Assembly: GCF_001540865.1 (NCBI RefSeq)
Contig: NC_033633.1
Coordinates: forward strand, 9,501,031 to 9,565,030
Origin: Ananas comosus
Lineage: Eukaryota; Streptophyta; Magnoliopsida; Poales; Bromeliaceae
Direction of reading: 5' to 3'
Length of the DNA stretch: 64,000 bases
Shown: one piece after another, positions 1 to 12,900 of the stretch
Position numbering within the stretch: position 1 is the first letter of the stretch
How the letters are laid out: each line of letters starts with the position of its first letter
The notes under the pieces: generated by a model
Databases searched by the model: none
The model's input: only the letters and a program-made list of their open reading frames with translations
Told to the model about the DNA's origin: nothing
Position numbers and translations under genes: made by a program

Positions 1-440
1 CATAACAAAATAGCATAAAATAATTTATATTTTCTTGAATTCGAAATGTATCCTTACTTGCGCTGAACTTGTAAAAGAAAAATACGTTAAGAGTTATTAT
101 GCAAATTTTTATTTTGAAATTAATATAATGTGATTTTCTTTGCAAATGGCTATACAAATAGAGTATTTTATTCATACACGCGACGATGTGGTGAAAGACT
201 ATCTAGTAAACATTATAATATTTAACATTTGTGGACTCTGATGGATTATAGATATTCTACAATTAATAAAAGAGTACTTTTCAACATAACAAAGAAAACA
301 AAATGTCAAGAAAATGATTGAATAAATATATACATAATATGGTTCCATTCTATTGACTAAATAAAAAATAAGCAAAAAACTTATCATTTTCAAATATAGC
401 CCATGATATTCTAATACTATCTATAGATATATTAAATCGT
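1..440. other. AT-rich intergenic DNA
   Basis: Strongly AT-rich sequence with no frame that looks coding and no repeat structure I can define. The only longer open frame, on the minus strand, is low-complexity and hydrophobic and looks accidental. Confidence 0.6.
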
Positions 441-639
441 GAGTTTTACTGTACATGACGTGTCGGCTTCTCAGCGCTCCCTCTCTGTTGTTCCTTCTTG
501 CGCCCTTTCGTTCCCTTCTTTCTCCCGATGGTTGATGTGTTGTTCGCCCCTTCTCTTTGGTATCCTGTCACGCATCTGCGATACCTTCCTTTTCTCCCAC
601 CCACGATTCCCTCTCTCTCACCCCGATCCCTGTCCCTTG

Positions 640-2810
640 TCCCTTTGCACAGCCCGCAGGGCTCGGAGATTTGTTGCAGCATCCGTTCGTGCAATCGCAC
701 GGTGTGCCAGCAGATCGCCATACGGTGGCGGCAGGTGTATGCCCAGCCCTCTGTTCATTATGGGCATCGTGCTTCTTTCCACGCTCAGCATCTTCTTCCC
801 ACCCTCCTCGTTGTTGCCGGATGTGGGTGTTAGATGTATGCCCTAGAAGCCAACCAGGCCGACACATATATTCTTTCTAGGACATAAATTTGTATTTGAC
901 TTTTAAATATTATGAATAACTTTGGGTTTTTATTTCCATTCATGTTATGTATGTGTCCATGAATCGTCCAAGGAATTAATAAGATGATGACATATATTCT
1001 CAAGAGTTGAGAATTTGAGACATGTGTCATTGGTGGTTAATTCCTAAATACTCCCGATCAATGGATCATCACGGGGACGGTGATTGATCCAGTGAGATTG
1101 GTGCATAGGTCGCTTCCCTTTTAGGTAGACGAGTCTCGAGTCGACAGTGTGGGGACACTGAAGCGAATATGCAGGTGGTTGTTAGAGAACAAGGGTACCG
1201 AGCGTGACCAACGCGAGAAGTCACTTGGATGTCTACTCACTCGTCAGTGACTTACTCAATTGTTGCAGTAGTGTGACTGGTCCTTTGACCTGCGGTGCCT
1301 CGGCTATTCACAATGAGGTTACTGTAGTTTGACTGTACATACACTTGGTCCCTAGCCATTCGGGTCCTTGCGGTGCATGTTGGCTGCAGTAGGTTCATTG
1401 TAGGAATAGGGTGCGCACTTAGATGGAATCTATCTCCCTTGGTAGATAGGGGTGTTAGTCCTATGTGATTTATGAGACCGAGTTTAGAAGACCTTGGCCA
1501 GGGCAGAATAAATAGCGGAAAAGGGTTTCCGATATTAGAAACTCGAGTCGAATAAATTTAACATATGACAGACGATGGGGTTTGACGAGTTATTCCATAA
1601 CCTCCGTCTAGTCGGGACTCATGATAGAAGGATTGTATCACACGGTAACTGCACCAAGAGGTTCATTATTCCATTCTACTGGAATGCCACTACATGCTGC
1701 TAGGCGTCACTGGTGGATGGTGAGACTCATGAGAATTATCTAGATGATCGATAATTCTTATTGGGCTGAGTTGGAATTGTTTTAATCCATTGAAAGGAGT
1801 TTCAGTGATATTGTTGATAGTGATCAAAATATATCTCACTACCAGATAGAATAGAACCTATGGGGTCACACACATAAGAGGTTGTGATTGATCGGATAGC
1901 TAGATCGCGATTATTGAATCGCCGGAGGACCTAATTGTCAATATGTTGATAATTGGACTAATTTGTAATTGTTACAAATTAGTGGTATTAATATGTAAAT
2001 ATTACAAGAGAGGACTTACTAATAGTTAGTAAATTATAAGAGGACTTATGTGCAAATGTTGCATTATTAATTTGATATAATCAAATTAATATAAAGATCG
2101 AATCAAATTAGGATTTGATTGATCTAACCAATTAAGGAAAAGATAAATTTAAATCTAGATTTATAATTATCCTTAATTGTCATTATATTATTAGGAATAG
2201 GATTATATTCCTATATATATAATATACGGGAGTTTTTAGAAAACCCAAGCCGTCATCTATCCTCTCTTCTCTCTTCCATCTTCTAGCAAGAAAGGCGTTC
2301 TTTTGCAAGGGAGCTAGCACCCCGGTGAGGACATCGATCAAATCAAGAACCTCGTGTGGATACCTATAGAGGCCGGACGCGTGTGCGGCTTCAAGAGAAC
2401 CCGATTCCACGATCATCAAATTGAGGCAAGAATTTATCCGCGAAAAAGGTAATGATTCGATCTTACTTTTCTCCATTAATCTTAAAGAACATGAGGGATC
2501 CTAATTGCGTGATTTTTGAGATTAGATCTCGAGAGTTTTTCAAAATCAAATTTGTTTGATTTCTTTTTCCGCTGCGTTTTACCGTACACAATTTTCTAAC
2601 AGTGGGTTGCCTGGTACCGATGGGATTGACGGTTTGGCATCATTGCGCAGGTATGTTGGTTGGCGCCGTACAACCCCCCCTCTGTTTGTGGTCGGCATCG
2701 TGCCCCTTCCCGTGCTTCATCCCCTCGCTGTATTCCTCGCCGTCCTCCCCGGCACTGCCGGAGGTGGGTTAGCTGGTACCCATGGACTTCGTGGCTCCTA
2801 ATCATTGCAA
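640..2810. repeat. Diverged tandem duplication (about 160-bp unit) split by a solo LTR
   Basis: If the solo LTR at 828-2601 is removed, the sequence to about 2670 and the following 2680-2810 read as two diverged copies of one unit. Both run through CCCTCTGTT, GGCATCGTGC, CTCGC/CTCGTTG, GCCGGA.GTGGGTT and CTGGTACC.ATGG in the same order. The block is GC- and pyrimidine-rich, unlike its AT-rich surroundings, and produces several overlapping open frames on both strands that I regard as chance. It may derive from an old gene leader or an unrecognised repeat. Confidence 0.55.
828..2601. mobile_element. Solo LTR of a retrotransposon
   Basis: The 1774-bp block begins TGTTAGA and ends TCTAACA, a perfect 7-bp terminal inverted repeat of the TG...CA type. 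It is flanked on both sides by GTGGG (823-827 and 2602-2606), a 5-bp target-site duplication. No internal domain or second LTR is present, so this is most simply a solo LTR left by recombination between two LTRs. Superfamily (Copia or Gypsy) cannot be decided from the LTR alone. Confidence 0.88.
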
Positions 2811-3840
2811 CCTATTCTACCCTCCCCCTCTCTCCGCTGCAGCCCTGTGCTCTCTTCTCCTTGCTCTCTCACCCTGTGGTGGAACAGGATGGCCATCAAG
2901 GCAACCTACCCCACTCCCTTATACTCATTCGCCATTCTCTCCGTAGCTGTAGTGGTGGCCTATAACTATGCCTACGTCTATGCACCAATGCGTCAAGTCG
3001 CTCGCCTTGCTTTTACAAGTTTTGATCCATATTGTGCTTCCTGTTCAAAAAACCCATTTTTATACATACCTTTAGTAGATAAGAAGGGATTAGTTCCTGT
3101 TCTTTGGGTGCTCGCTCCTGTTATCTTACTCTTCTGTTTGCTCGGGGTTGCGGGCTTTGTCGGAACTCCTTCCATTTAGAAGGTTTGTGTGAGGTTTTGT
3201 ACAAAGAAGGTGTGTTCTTACATTCTTTTAATAGATAGGAAGGAGCTGAGCCCTGTGTTTCCCTTTTTCTGGTAGGGCCTCCTGTAGTACTTCATATACT
3301 GTAAGGTCGTTTGTCTCTGTTCCCAAGGTTTGCTTCCAGAAATTGACTTTTTCCCTTCTTGGGGTAAATGTGTGGGGCCTGATGTTTTTGTTTTTGGATT
3401 CCTTCTATGTTGTCTTCTGCTGCTCTTTTCGGTGAGTCGTGCATCGGCTTGCTTGGTCTAAATTATGAGGCTTTATAAAATTGACTTCTCATACGCTTAT
3501 ACTTGACAAATTTTTATAAAAAATAGGACGAGGGGAGCAAAGACCTACTCTTACTCTTACTTATTATACGAACTATGTCCGACATATGATTGACTAAGTT
3601 TTCCATGTATATAATTTCCAAAATCGTCGTTTTGCGTCATATATTCTCTTAGCTATTATTTATGTTTTTAACATTTGCTAGTATTGGTTGTAAAGCATTT
3701 CGCATCGGCCTCCCTTTTTGATTGGGTTTAGGAAATTTTAAACAGAGAAAATTAGCAATAACTTTGTTACTTAAAAAGATAGGTGATCTTTTATGAGTTT
3801 AATTTTTCGTTCTCTAATTTCTGTTTTTTACCACAGTTGT
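2810..3840. other. Region upstream of the 3845 frame; possible leader and intron
   Basis: Pyrimidine-rich and moderate in GC at first, then AT-rich. A 124-codon frame at 2805-3179 encodes a hydrophobic tail but resembles no protein I know. A good acceptor (TTTTTTACCACAG, ending about 3836) lies just before the ATG at 3845, so part of this stretch may be an intron of that gene with its leader exon further upstream. Confidence 0.3.
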
Positions 3841-3844
3841 CGAA

Positions 3845-4357
3845 ATGTTACTTGAGGAAATAACTGAGAAGCTGGGTATTGCAACCCCTGAGTGCATTGT
3901 AACTGTCGTTGCTGAAGGTTGGTATTTGGCTTACAGAGACCTTCCAATTGCACGCAGCGAGACGGTTATTGAAATTGCATGTTGTTGGGGTGCTCTGTCC
4001 CCTGATTTCATACTAGCAAAGGAAGATGCAGCCCGTGCGGCTATTCAGAGGATGAAGGGCGAGCTCGGCTTGCATATAAAAAATACAAATTATGATGATT
4101 TTGTGTTGTACAAAAGTTTATACGATAATGTTACGGTCCAACACACTGAACTGCTTGGTCAGTTCAAAAATCTAAAGCGGGAATACAATCTTCTAAAAGA
4201 TTGTTACGCTTTTGCTGTCGCCGAAAGGGTGGAATATATAGATGAAAAAGTAAAAATGCGTCGTACAATTGACGAATGTCATGTGACCATCAATCGTCTT
4301 CGTGCAGATCGACTTGCCGTGACTTCTGATTGTTCTGAAGCAGGCTCTGTTTCTTAG
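3845..4357 (+). CDS. Uncharacterised 170-residue protein, possible dsRBD-like fold plus coiled coil
   Basis: I do not recognise this protein. The frame encodes 170 residues with balanced composition and sits directly after a plausible splice acceptor, which favours a real terminal or sole coding exon. Residues about 15-85 have a strand-rich stretch followed by a helix with the pattern AKEDAARAAIQRM, reminiscent of the last helix of a double-stranded RNA-binding domain. That is an inference from pattern only. Residues about 95-155 are rich in charged and leucine heptad-like positions (LLGQFKNLKREYNLLKD), suggesting a coiled coil. The downstream 3' region is AT-rich without repeats until about 4727. 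It could be a functional gene, a gene fragment or a domesticated piece of a transposon. Confidence 0.5.
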   Translation: MLLEEITEKLGIATPECIVTVVAEGWYLAYRDLPIARSETVIEIACCWGALSPDFILAKEDAARAAIQRMKGELGLHIKNTNYDDFVLYKSLYDNVTVQHTELLGQFKNLKREYNLLKDCYAFAVAERVEYIDEKVKMRRTIDECHVTINRLRADRLAVTSDCSEAGSVS

Positions 4358-4726
4358 TGCTGCACTTTTTCCTCGGGATTCCTACTGTCCTTCAGGCTCT
4401 CGCCCATCTTCTTCTGCTGCTTTTCTTCAGTTTGTCCTTGAGTGTTGCAATGGTTTACCAGCTCCTTTTCGTACTACAGAGCTGTTACTCATAACTTAAT
4501 ATATTTCGTTGTTGCTTTGCTTTACCAAATACGACATGTACTCTGAACTCCACTTTCTTCTCAGGTCAGCTCTATGTCTTGTAGTTTTGTAAAATATGAA
4601 ATGTATTCTTAGTTTACAATGTGGCATGTACTTTGGGTTTTACTTACCTGTCCTTTAGTGTTTTCAAAATATGCCATGTATCTTTAGTTTAAAATATGCC
4701 ATGTACTTTGAAAGATAAATAATATT

Positions 4727-5199
4727 TTTAAGATTAAACGGGGATATACCCTGCTTGAAAACAAAGTGCATAGCCAAGATAGCTGCCCAAGACCAAATTA
4801 TTATGTCTAATAAAGAATAATCTTGCCAAATTTGAAATCGGTGGTTGTGATGGTATGATCATGTTCCCCCTTAAATGTCAGATGGTTTCGGTAATTAATG
4901 GGACATGAAAGCACTATGGATGGCTTGCTTAGCGGGCAACCAGTTTTAAGATTAAACGGGGATATACCCTACTTGAGAACAAAGTGCATAGCTAAGATAG
5001 CTGCCCAAGATCAAATTATCTAAGCATGCGGGGACTAGCTCTAATAAAGAATAATCTTATGTCTAATAAAGAATAATCTTGCCAAATTTGAAATCGGTGG
5101 TTGTGATGGCATGATCATGTTCCCTCTTAAATGTCGGATGGTTTCGGTAATTAATGGGACACGAAAGCATGATGGATGGCCTGTTTAGCGGGCAACCAG
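4727..5199. repeat. Tandem direct duplication, two copies of about 217 and 256 bp
   Basis: Copy 1 (4727-4943) and copy 2 (4944-5199) both run from TTTTAAGATTAAACGGGGAT to GCGGGCAACCAG with few differences. Copy 2 carries about 40 extra bases, explained by a local duplication of TCTAATAAAGAATAATCTT. The copies abut exactly. Confidence 0.85.
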
Positions 5200-5299
5200 T
5201 GGCTCTCATTTGTACTGAGAATAGTTAGGCACTTTTCGGCTTACTCTTACTTTTACATAGATTTGCTTTTTTTAGCTGGATCCTTAATTCTTCATGGAA

Positions 5300-5515
5300 T
5301 CCTGAACTGGCGAGCTGAATTCTAAATTGCCTTGCTGAATTTTACATTGCCTACTTGGACTCTAAATTGCCTAGCTGAATTTTGAGTTGCCTAGATGAAT
5401 TCTAACAGGATTCTGATCTGGATTTCATTAAGATATTTGATGGATATAAAAGGTTACTTAATTGCCTAGCTGAATTCTAAATTCTTTATGGAATGCGGAA
5501 TTGCCTAGCTGAAAT
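5300..5515. repeat. Degenerate 20-bp minisatellite
   Basis: About five consecutive variants of a 20-bp unit close to TTGCCTAGCTGAATTCTAAA lie between 5300 and 5410, and more copies follow at 5458-5515. Non-coding. Confidence 0.7.
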
Positions 5516-5639
5516 GGTACATATGAAAGTTTATATATTATAAAACTTCATTAAAATTATTTTTTTTAAAAAAATTCATAAATAGGCATTTCTCGGATTA
5601 GAAAAATCTAAAAAAAAAAAAATCAAAGAAAGCATACCA

Positions 5640-5810
5640 GATTACATCACGATTTAGGATGAAAATAATAGCGACTAAACCCTAAAAAGATGAGGAGAAA
5701 GATGATCAGAACTAAATCCTAAGGATATGGAGGAAGGTACTCGGGACTAAACCCTAAAAGGATGAGGAGAAAATGATCGAACTAAAACCTAATGGGTTGA
5801 GGCGGGAGGA
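5640..5810. repeat. Short degenerate tandem repeat of about 50 bp
   Basis: Three variants of a unit containing AACCCTAAAAAGATGAGGAGAA and GATGATC.GAACTAAA follow one another. The surrounding 5515-6840 is otherwise AT-rich intergenic DNA with no gene that I can see. Confidence 0.55.
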
Positions 5811-6907
5811 AAATATATTTAGAAATCCACGTTGTTTTGATATAGATGAGGATTTAAAAACTTTTACCTTAAATGTTGGCAATTAAATCCTCTTAGTGAC
5901 ACTAAAAATAACCGCCGATGTTTAAATTATCTTTTATCAGCCTTTAAAAATAATTGCTAAAAATTTTTATTTACCAATAATAAACTTGATAAATGACATA
6001 TTTAACAACAATCTTTTATAAATTCTAATATATTTTGTATTTAGCAATATTTAAATAAATATTTCTATAAATAATGCTCTTATATGTAAAAATTTTAGTA
6101 ATGGAGGGATTGTAAGTTTGTTAATTTTACTCAAGTGTCTAGAGAATAAATAATCGTTTTATATAATTTAACATAGTATAAAGGCATGGAGGAATTGTAA
6201 GTTTGTTAATTTATTTTACCCAAGTGTCTGGAGAATAAACTTTTTTTGGAGTGTTCATTAAATTTTTATTTTCAATAATTTTAGGAAGCCAAAGGGCCAT
6301 GGGAATCATCCTTTTCCCCTTTTTTCCTTTACTTCCTATCTCTCTACTTGTCTTTTGTGTTGCGTAATCTTTACCCATCTCTCTTCCCAATTTTCCTTAC
6401 CTATCTCTCTACTTGTCTTTAAGTTTAGATCTATGTCTGACTATGTTTGATAAGTTTAGATTTATTTTTGACTATATTTGATAAGTTTAGATTTATTTCT
6501 GGCAAGTTTATCTCTTAATGTAAACCGGTTAGCAATAATAACTCGTTAGGCCAAAACCACTGGCCTAGAATACTTAAGCCCAGTTATTATGTCTAATTCA
6601 ATCAAACTCTCCCATCTAGTCATAATTATTCGATGTGGGATTATTATGATGTCACATATTTAATTATTACTATTAGGATTTTGATTTATATCTATATTAC
6701 CGTAAATGTGTGAAAAATTAATCCACCACCCTCACCGAAATTTACTCCAAGAATATTTAATAAAATTTTTAGTAGAATGCTCCTCGCCTTCCGACAGACT
6801 ATTCAGTGTCTTTCTTCTAATAGAACCCCTATTAATAAATTAATTAACCCCCGACCACCACCCCAAAATTAAAAAAAAAAAAACAAAGGAAAAGCAGGAA
6901 GCCGATT

Positions 6908-9900
6908 ATGGAGGGGGATTTGAAGAAGAGGAGGAGGAGGGTGGCGGTGGTGCTGATCGACGGGCTGGGCGACGTGTCGCTGCCGGGGCTGCGGCGGCGG
7001 ACGGCGCTGCAGGCGGCGGTGGCGCCCCACCTGGACGCGGTGGCGTCGGGCGGCGTGAGCGGGCTGATGGACCCCGTCGAGCCCGGGCTGGCCTGCGGGA
7101 GCGACACGGCGCACCTCTCCCTGCTCGGCTACGACCCCCGCCTCTACTACCGCGGCCGCGGCGCCTTCGAGTCCATGGGCGCCGGCTTGCCCATGTCCCC
7201 CGGCGACATCGCTTTTAAGGTGAACTCTTCTCTTTTTTTTTTTTTTTTTTTTCCTTTTTTCTTTTTTTTTTTAAAGAAAAATGCTAGCCAGCTGTACCCC
7301 TAAAAAGTGGGTCTAAATCTGGAGGAAGTCTGCAGTATCACACTTGAACCACATCATCATCAGTAGCAAGCCAATCATATCTCTCTTTTTAGAAAAACAT
7401 ATAACAAAAATATTTTTTTATTAATCATAATATGACGGGTGAATCTAAAGGGGGGAGGAATTCTACACCGTCACACTTGCACCACGTCATCAATAACAAG
7501 CCAATCACATTCCTTCTTTTCAAACAAAAGTACAATAAAAATACTTTTTTACAATCATGATGGGACATATATTCTTAAAAGGATTAATTTGATTGGTTTG
7601 TTACGCCACGTCACTAATATACCCGTTGCATTCTAGAATTTTTCCTACTAAAGGGGACAATCATCTTATTAGTTGGGAATACCACGTCAGCAAAATAATT
7701 GATGCATTCTAAAAATTTTCCTGGCACCGGAATTTAAGGAGGAAGTTTCTGACTGCTACTTTTTAGAGCGAAAACCATAATGAGATGAGTGAACCCCAGG
7801 GCACAAAATGCAATCCGATTGTTTGGAGATACCACATAATCTATGTGACTGATGCGTTTTGATTTTTTTTTTTTTTTTTCCAATTCAAAGTTTTAAATAC
7901 GTATTTTAAATTTTTAAGTGTGAAATATTGATCCTTGGATGGAAAAAAAAAAACAGTTGCACCATGTCATTATATCCCCAACGAATTAAATTGGTGCCTC
8001 TAGGGTTCGCCATCCTGTCATGATTTTTTCTTTTAATTTTTGTATTTTACTTTTATCTCAAAAAGAAGAATTTGATTGGCTTGGGACATAAATGAAGTGG
8101 TGATGAAAGGGTGTTAGATATACAATCACCTTTTGGGTGTACATGTATCATTGCACAAACTATAATTTGTCATCCCTATCCTGTTATTTTATTGAGAAAT
8201 GCTACTCGTACAACCCAAAATTGGGGTGTAAATCTTACGATAAAACCATCAAGGGGTTTGGGTGGAAAAAAATAAGAGTGTGATAAGACGTGTGAAGAAA
8301 TGGGCTCTTGGATGGATGAGAATGGTGTGAGATTTGTACCTATTTTTGGGTGTACAGGTAGCATTGCGCTATTTTATTTCCATTTAACTGTCAAATTAAA
8401 TTTATCGTAGTCAAATGAGATAGTAAAGTGATACTTTCTGCAGAGCATGAGGTGGTGAAGTGCATGTTATAGGATGATAAGATATTATGTTGTACTGCCT
8501 CGTGATTTGTGAAAGGCGTCACTTTGCTATCCTGCTTTCGTGCGGATTATAAGATGGTAAAAATGCTCCCGTGGTTTGTAAAAAGTATTACTTTGCTATT
8601 TAAGCCTCGACAAAAATGGCAAAGTGGAAATGCTTTAAACAAACTAGGGACAGAATGAAGTTTACCGTTTTTTATTTTTTAACTAGTTTGCATCTTTGTT
8701 GGATTTGTTAACATTGAAATTAGAGGACAAAAGCACCATAGGCATCAGTACTTTTTTTTACTTGCAATTCACTACCTGAACTTAAAAACATAAAATTTGA
8801 CTCATGCATCGGAGTTGCCTATCACCACCTGGAATTTAGAACGTTATAATATCTGTCTAAGTAATGATTCTGTTTCTATCCTCTATAAAACTTCTGTTTT
8901 CTTGAAATTGGCTATGTTGCCTGGTGACATTGTTGTCAAAGTGAAAATGTTCTTTCTTCTTTCCTTTTTTGTTTTGACTAAAGGTATTTGCATCTTTGTT
9001 GCATTTAGGATGTTGGAATGAGATAAAATGAGGGAAAAAATTTTAAAACCATCCAAACTTTACCCGCTTTATAATTCACTCTTCGAACTTTGGACCATCG
9101 AAGTTCGCCACGTGGAGTATAGTTTCATTGCAATCCAGCACAAAACCCTCATTTTTATTAATTTGTCAGATGCCTGGTATTCGTGCGATCGCCCATGAGT
9201 CGAATTTGAATGAAATGACCAGGTCGCTGGTTCATATCTTCAGCTAGGTGATTAACTTTCCTAATGGAACATCTTTCCAATTTTACAGAAACAGGAATTT
9301 GTGGTACATTGCAAATGAACCATTATTTAGGTGATAAATTGGACTGCTGTGAAGTTTGCCGGGTGAATTGCATGGGCAGACTTTACGTGGTTCTAGAGCT
9401 TTGTCCCCTAGAATATGTCTAATGAGCCTATTTGGCCATGCTTCCGCCTCTACGTTTTGCTATAGTAATCTCTTATAGATCTTATGCTGTGCCAGATAGT
9501 ATAAATGAGACTCTGAAACCTAGAACAGAATTTTCAATCAAAAGCTTCTAAATCTACCATAGAAAGAAATACTTACCCGTCGAGCAGGGACGAAAGTCGG
9601 CCTTAGTGATCCGACGGTGCCGAGTAGAAGGGTCGTTGCCTGTTGTGAGTATTTTGATGTAGAGCTTCTCCGAATAAAATATCCCAGAAAGAGATTTTGC
9701 TGGAGTTCTATTTGAAGAAGCAATATTATCTTTCTATTTTAGAATATTTTCAAGAATTCGTTTTGAAAAAGCAGTCACTTCAAGTAGGAGTTTCTGCTTG
9801 TGGAGCGAAAAAGCTTATTTTGCAGCAAACAATTTGGGATTTTTTATGAGCCAAATGCCTATTATACTTTTAGCAATTGAGAAACTATTTCACAATAGAG

Positions 9901-12900
9901 GCCTAACAGGAAAAGAGTCCTAATTTACTTGACTCTTTAGTACACAAAATCTTCTCTAATCACCAATGAATCAATACTAATCTTGTAGGCATATGAATTC
10001 AGGCAATACAGAAGACTAACATGAAATAACATAAGGTATTTGGCTTGGCAAAAATGTTTTAGAGCTTAACCAAATTGTTAGAAGTGTGATTATGCTTTTG
10101 AATCATTTGTGTTGGTTATTAATACAATGCATTTAATCATGACTTATCAACAAACCATTAAAATTCATTATATCTGACCAAAAGCTATCCTATTATTTGT
10201 GAGCTGACCGTAAAGAACAACATGGTAGAAAGTGCTGAAATTGATTTTAAATCTCATGCATTCGGGAAATAAGGAAAGTATTTTGTTCTTATATAAATTA
10301 ATTGTCCTATGATATTTGAAGTTGTCGTGGCCTTCTTGTATATGAAGGTTAATGCAAAAGCTTCTTTGTCTGGGACACGTACATTTTAGAGCTGTAGAAT
10401 CTGTTTCCTTTTATATTGTAGCTTGATTGCTTCGAAAATTACATGACTAATGAACTAGGTAACGATAGCTAATATAAATAATGTTCCACCTTTTCCTTTT
10501 ACAGGATTATGTTCTTTTTTTTTTGAGTTTCATTTGCACATATGAGTATATGAGAACAGTGTTTATTTAATCTAATATAACTCGATTTTATTTTGTACGT
10601 CAGTCTAACTTTGCTACCTTGGACGAGAATACTGGAATTGTTGTGAGTAGGAGGGCTGATCGACATTTTGAGGAAGAGGGTCCGATCCTATGTGCAGCTT
10701 TGGATGGAATGAAGCTTCCTTCCTTTCCTGAATATGAAGTGAGAGTCAGGTGCAATTACCTTCACTTTTGGGAAGAGTACTTAAGAATAAGACAACAGAT
10801 ATACAACTAGACAGCTAGTTGTGCACAATTTCTAATGCTGCTAATATGGTATATGCTTGTGCTCATTTGAAATATTTTGTCCAGATTAGTAAAAGAACTA
10901 AGGTTAGCTGTTGAATCTTTGAAGACAAAATTGATATCCTGGTCAAGCTTCATGAACTAAATTTGCAGTTTAACACGGAAAAGTTCTATGGCAATAAGAT
11001 TGAAACTGCTGTCTAAAGTTTGGGAATATATTTACTAGTCAAATCAGTGGCGTGAAAAATAGAAGTTTGCTTGAAGTTAGGCTTCCCCTTTGATATTTTG
11101 ATGTTAAAGTAGAAGACTGAAAATAATGGTGCTTCTTTTCCTCAGGTATGCTACTGAGCACAGATGCGGGGTAGTTGTGAAAGGTCCGAAACTGAGTGGA
11201 AATATTTCTGGCACTGACCCATTAAAGGACAATCGTTTACTTCTTAAAGCAGAGGCATTGGATGACTCAGAGGAAGCAAAACTCACAGCTGTGGTGGTCA
11301 ATGAGCTTTCTGAAGAAATATCACGAATTCTGGTGTCCCACCCTTTAAATGCCAAGCGAGCAACAGAAGGGAAAAATATTGCAAATGTTGTCCTCTTGCG
11401 AGGTTGTGGTATAAGAATTGAGGTCAGCTTAAAAGAGAACTAATCATTATTACCTCAAGTTTCGACTGCTGTTCTCTATTTCACTTGGAGTCTATACAGC
11501 AAATATGCTACATCATGGTCATTGACTTCATGTTAAAATGTGCATTAGGCCACAAAGCTAAATCAAGCTGAATCCTTTGAAATGTTGTTACTCTTCTAGC
11601 TTTAACAATATAAAAAGACCTCCTTGCCCACATGTACATATGCACTAATGGAAAAGGTTTTGCCTTATTGATGACTTCAGATTGTCAATCCTCGTACGAG
11701 AAAATCGCCACCTTGTGGTAGTTGAAGAGTGCAGCAATCCTTTTATAACACGTACGAAGCTCGACCAAATTTTTAAGATCTGGGGAGCCTTTACTTCTCT
11801 TGGTCCGTGTCTCTCAAGTTTTAAAATGTTCAAATGGAGAGGTCTATGAAAATTTTCATTAGGTTCTGAAAAGCAGTGCGAAAACTATATTGAGCTTAGT
11901 AAATCATTGTACCTATAACAACTTCTTAGTCTTTTTCAGGAGTAACTCTCTTCATAGTACTGATTAGTATTTCAGTATATGGTTTGAGCCCTTTAGTTCA
12001 TTTATGGTTTAGAATTGTGATATTTTATTTATTTTGCATAACGCAAGCTTCGCCTACAGAAGGTTGCTTACGTTTGTATTTTAGTTTTGTCCCTTTAATG
12101 ACCTGAGTTGTTGCATCTGAAGACGTGAATTATTCTGGTTGATGTAGTTCTCCGCGGTTTATAAGCAAGAGCATAGCGTTTCTAACCTTCGTATAGTGTT
12201 TTGTGGCCCCATACAATTTTGACATCATCTGCAGATTATTGGTTACTTTATTCAAGTTGATTTTTTTTACCTTTTTCCCCGAAATCACTGCATAAATTCT
12301 TGTGTTATGCATTTTGTGGCCGTATGTTCTTTAATCGGAGTCCTATATGTGTTTTTTGCTCTCCCTATAATACTAGTGGCCCTCACTACAGTGCTGATAC
12401 TTCATTTGCCTTTCTCATAGATTATTTAACTAATGATAATTGCGTATCTCAGGTTCCTTTGTTTGAAGATAAGCATGGTCTGACCCCATGCATGGTGGCG
12501 CCCACCAAAATTATAGCTGGGTTGGGCCTGTCTTTGGGTATTGACATCCTCGAAGCTCCTGGCGCAACTGGAGATTATCGAACGCTGCTAACCTCAAAAG
12601 CTACAGCAATAGCCAAAGCACTTTCTGCTCCACTAGAGCCACCTCCACTAGTTCTCGTGCCAGGAGAGGATGAACGTAAACCAGGACGAGAAAATGGATA
12701 TGATTTTGGATTCCTCCATATAAAGGTAAGAGGTTTTTATTTCTTTTGTCCAGTTCTTTATGGCATGAATCAAGGTTTTAAGTGCCCGTCGGCACGGGCC
12801 GTATCCACCGTGCCGTACCGTGCCAACAAGATACCGGCACGATACAGACCCTGTGCCGATGGCACAGCTCAAAACCCTCTATTCTTTAAATTAGTAAGTA

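Noticed and set aside
439..880. Several overlapping open frames on both strands in the GC- and pyrimidine-rich block
   Set aside because: All are low-complexity (Ser/Pro/Cys or Arg-rich), overlap each other in different frames, and one runs into the solo LTR; the block is part of a tandem duplication, not a gene.
2805..3179. 124-codon frame with a hydrophobic C-terminus
   Set aside because: Begins in the duplicated GC-rich block, has no recognisable domain, and its membrane-like tail can arise from T-rich DNA. It may be leader or intron of the 3845 frame.
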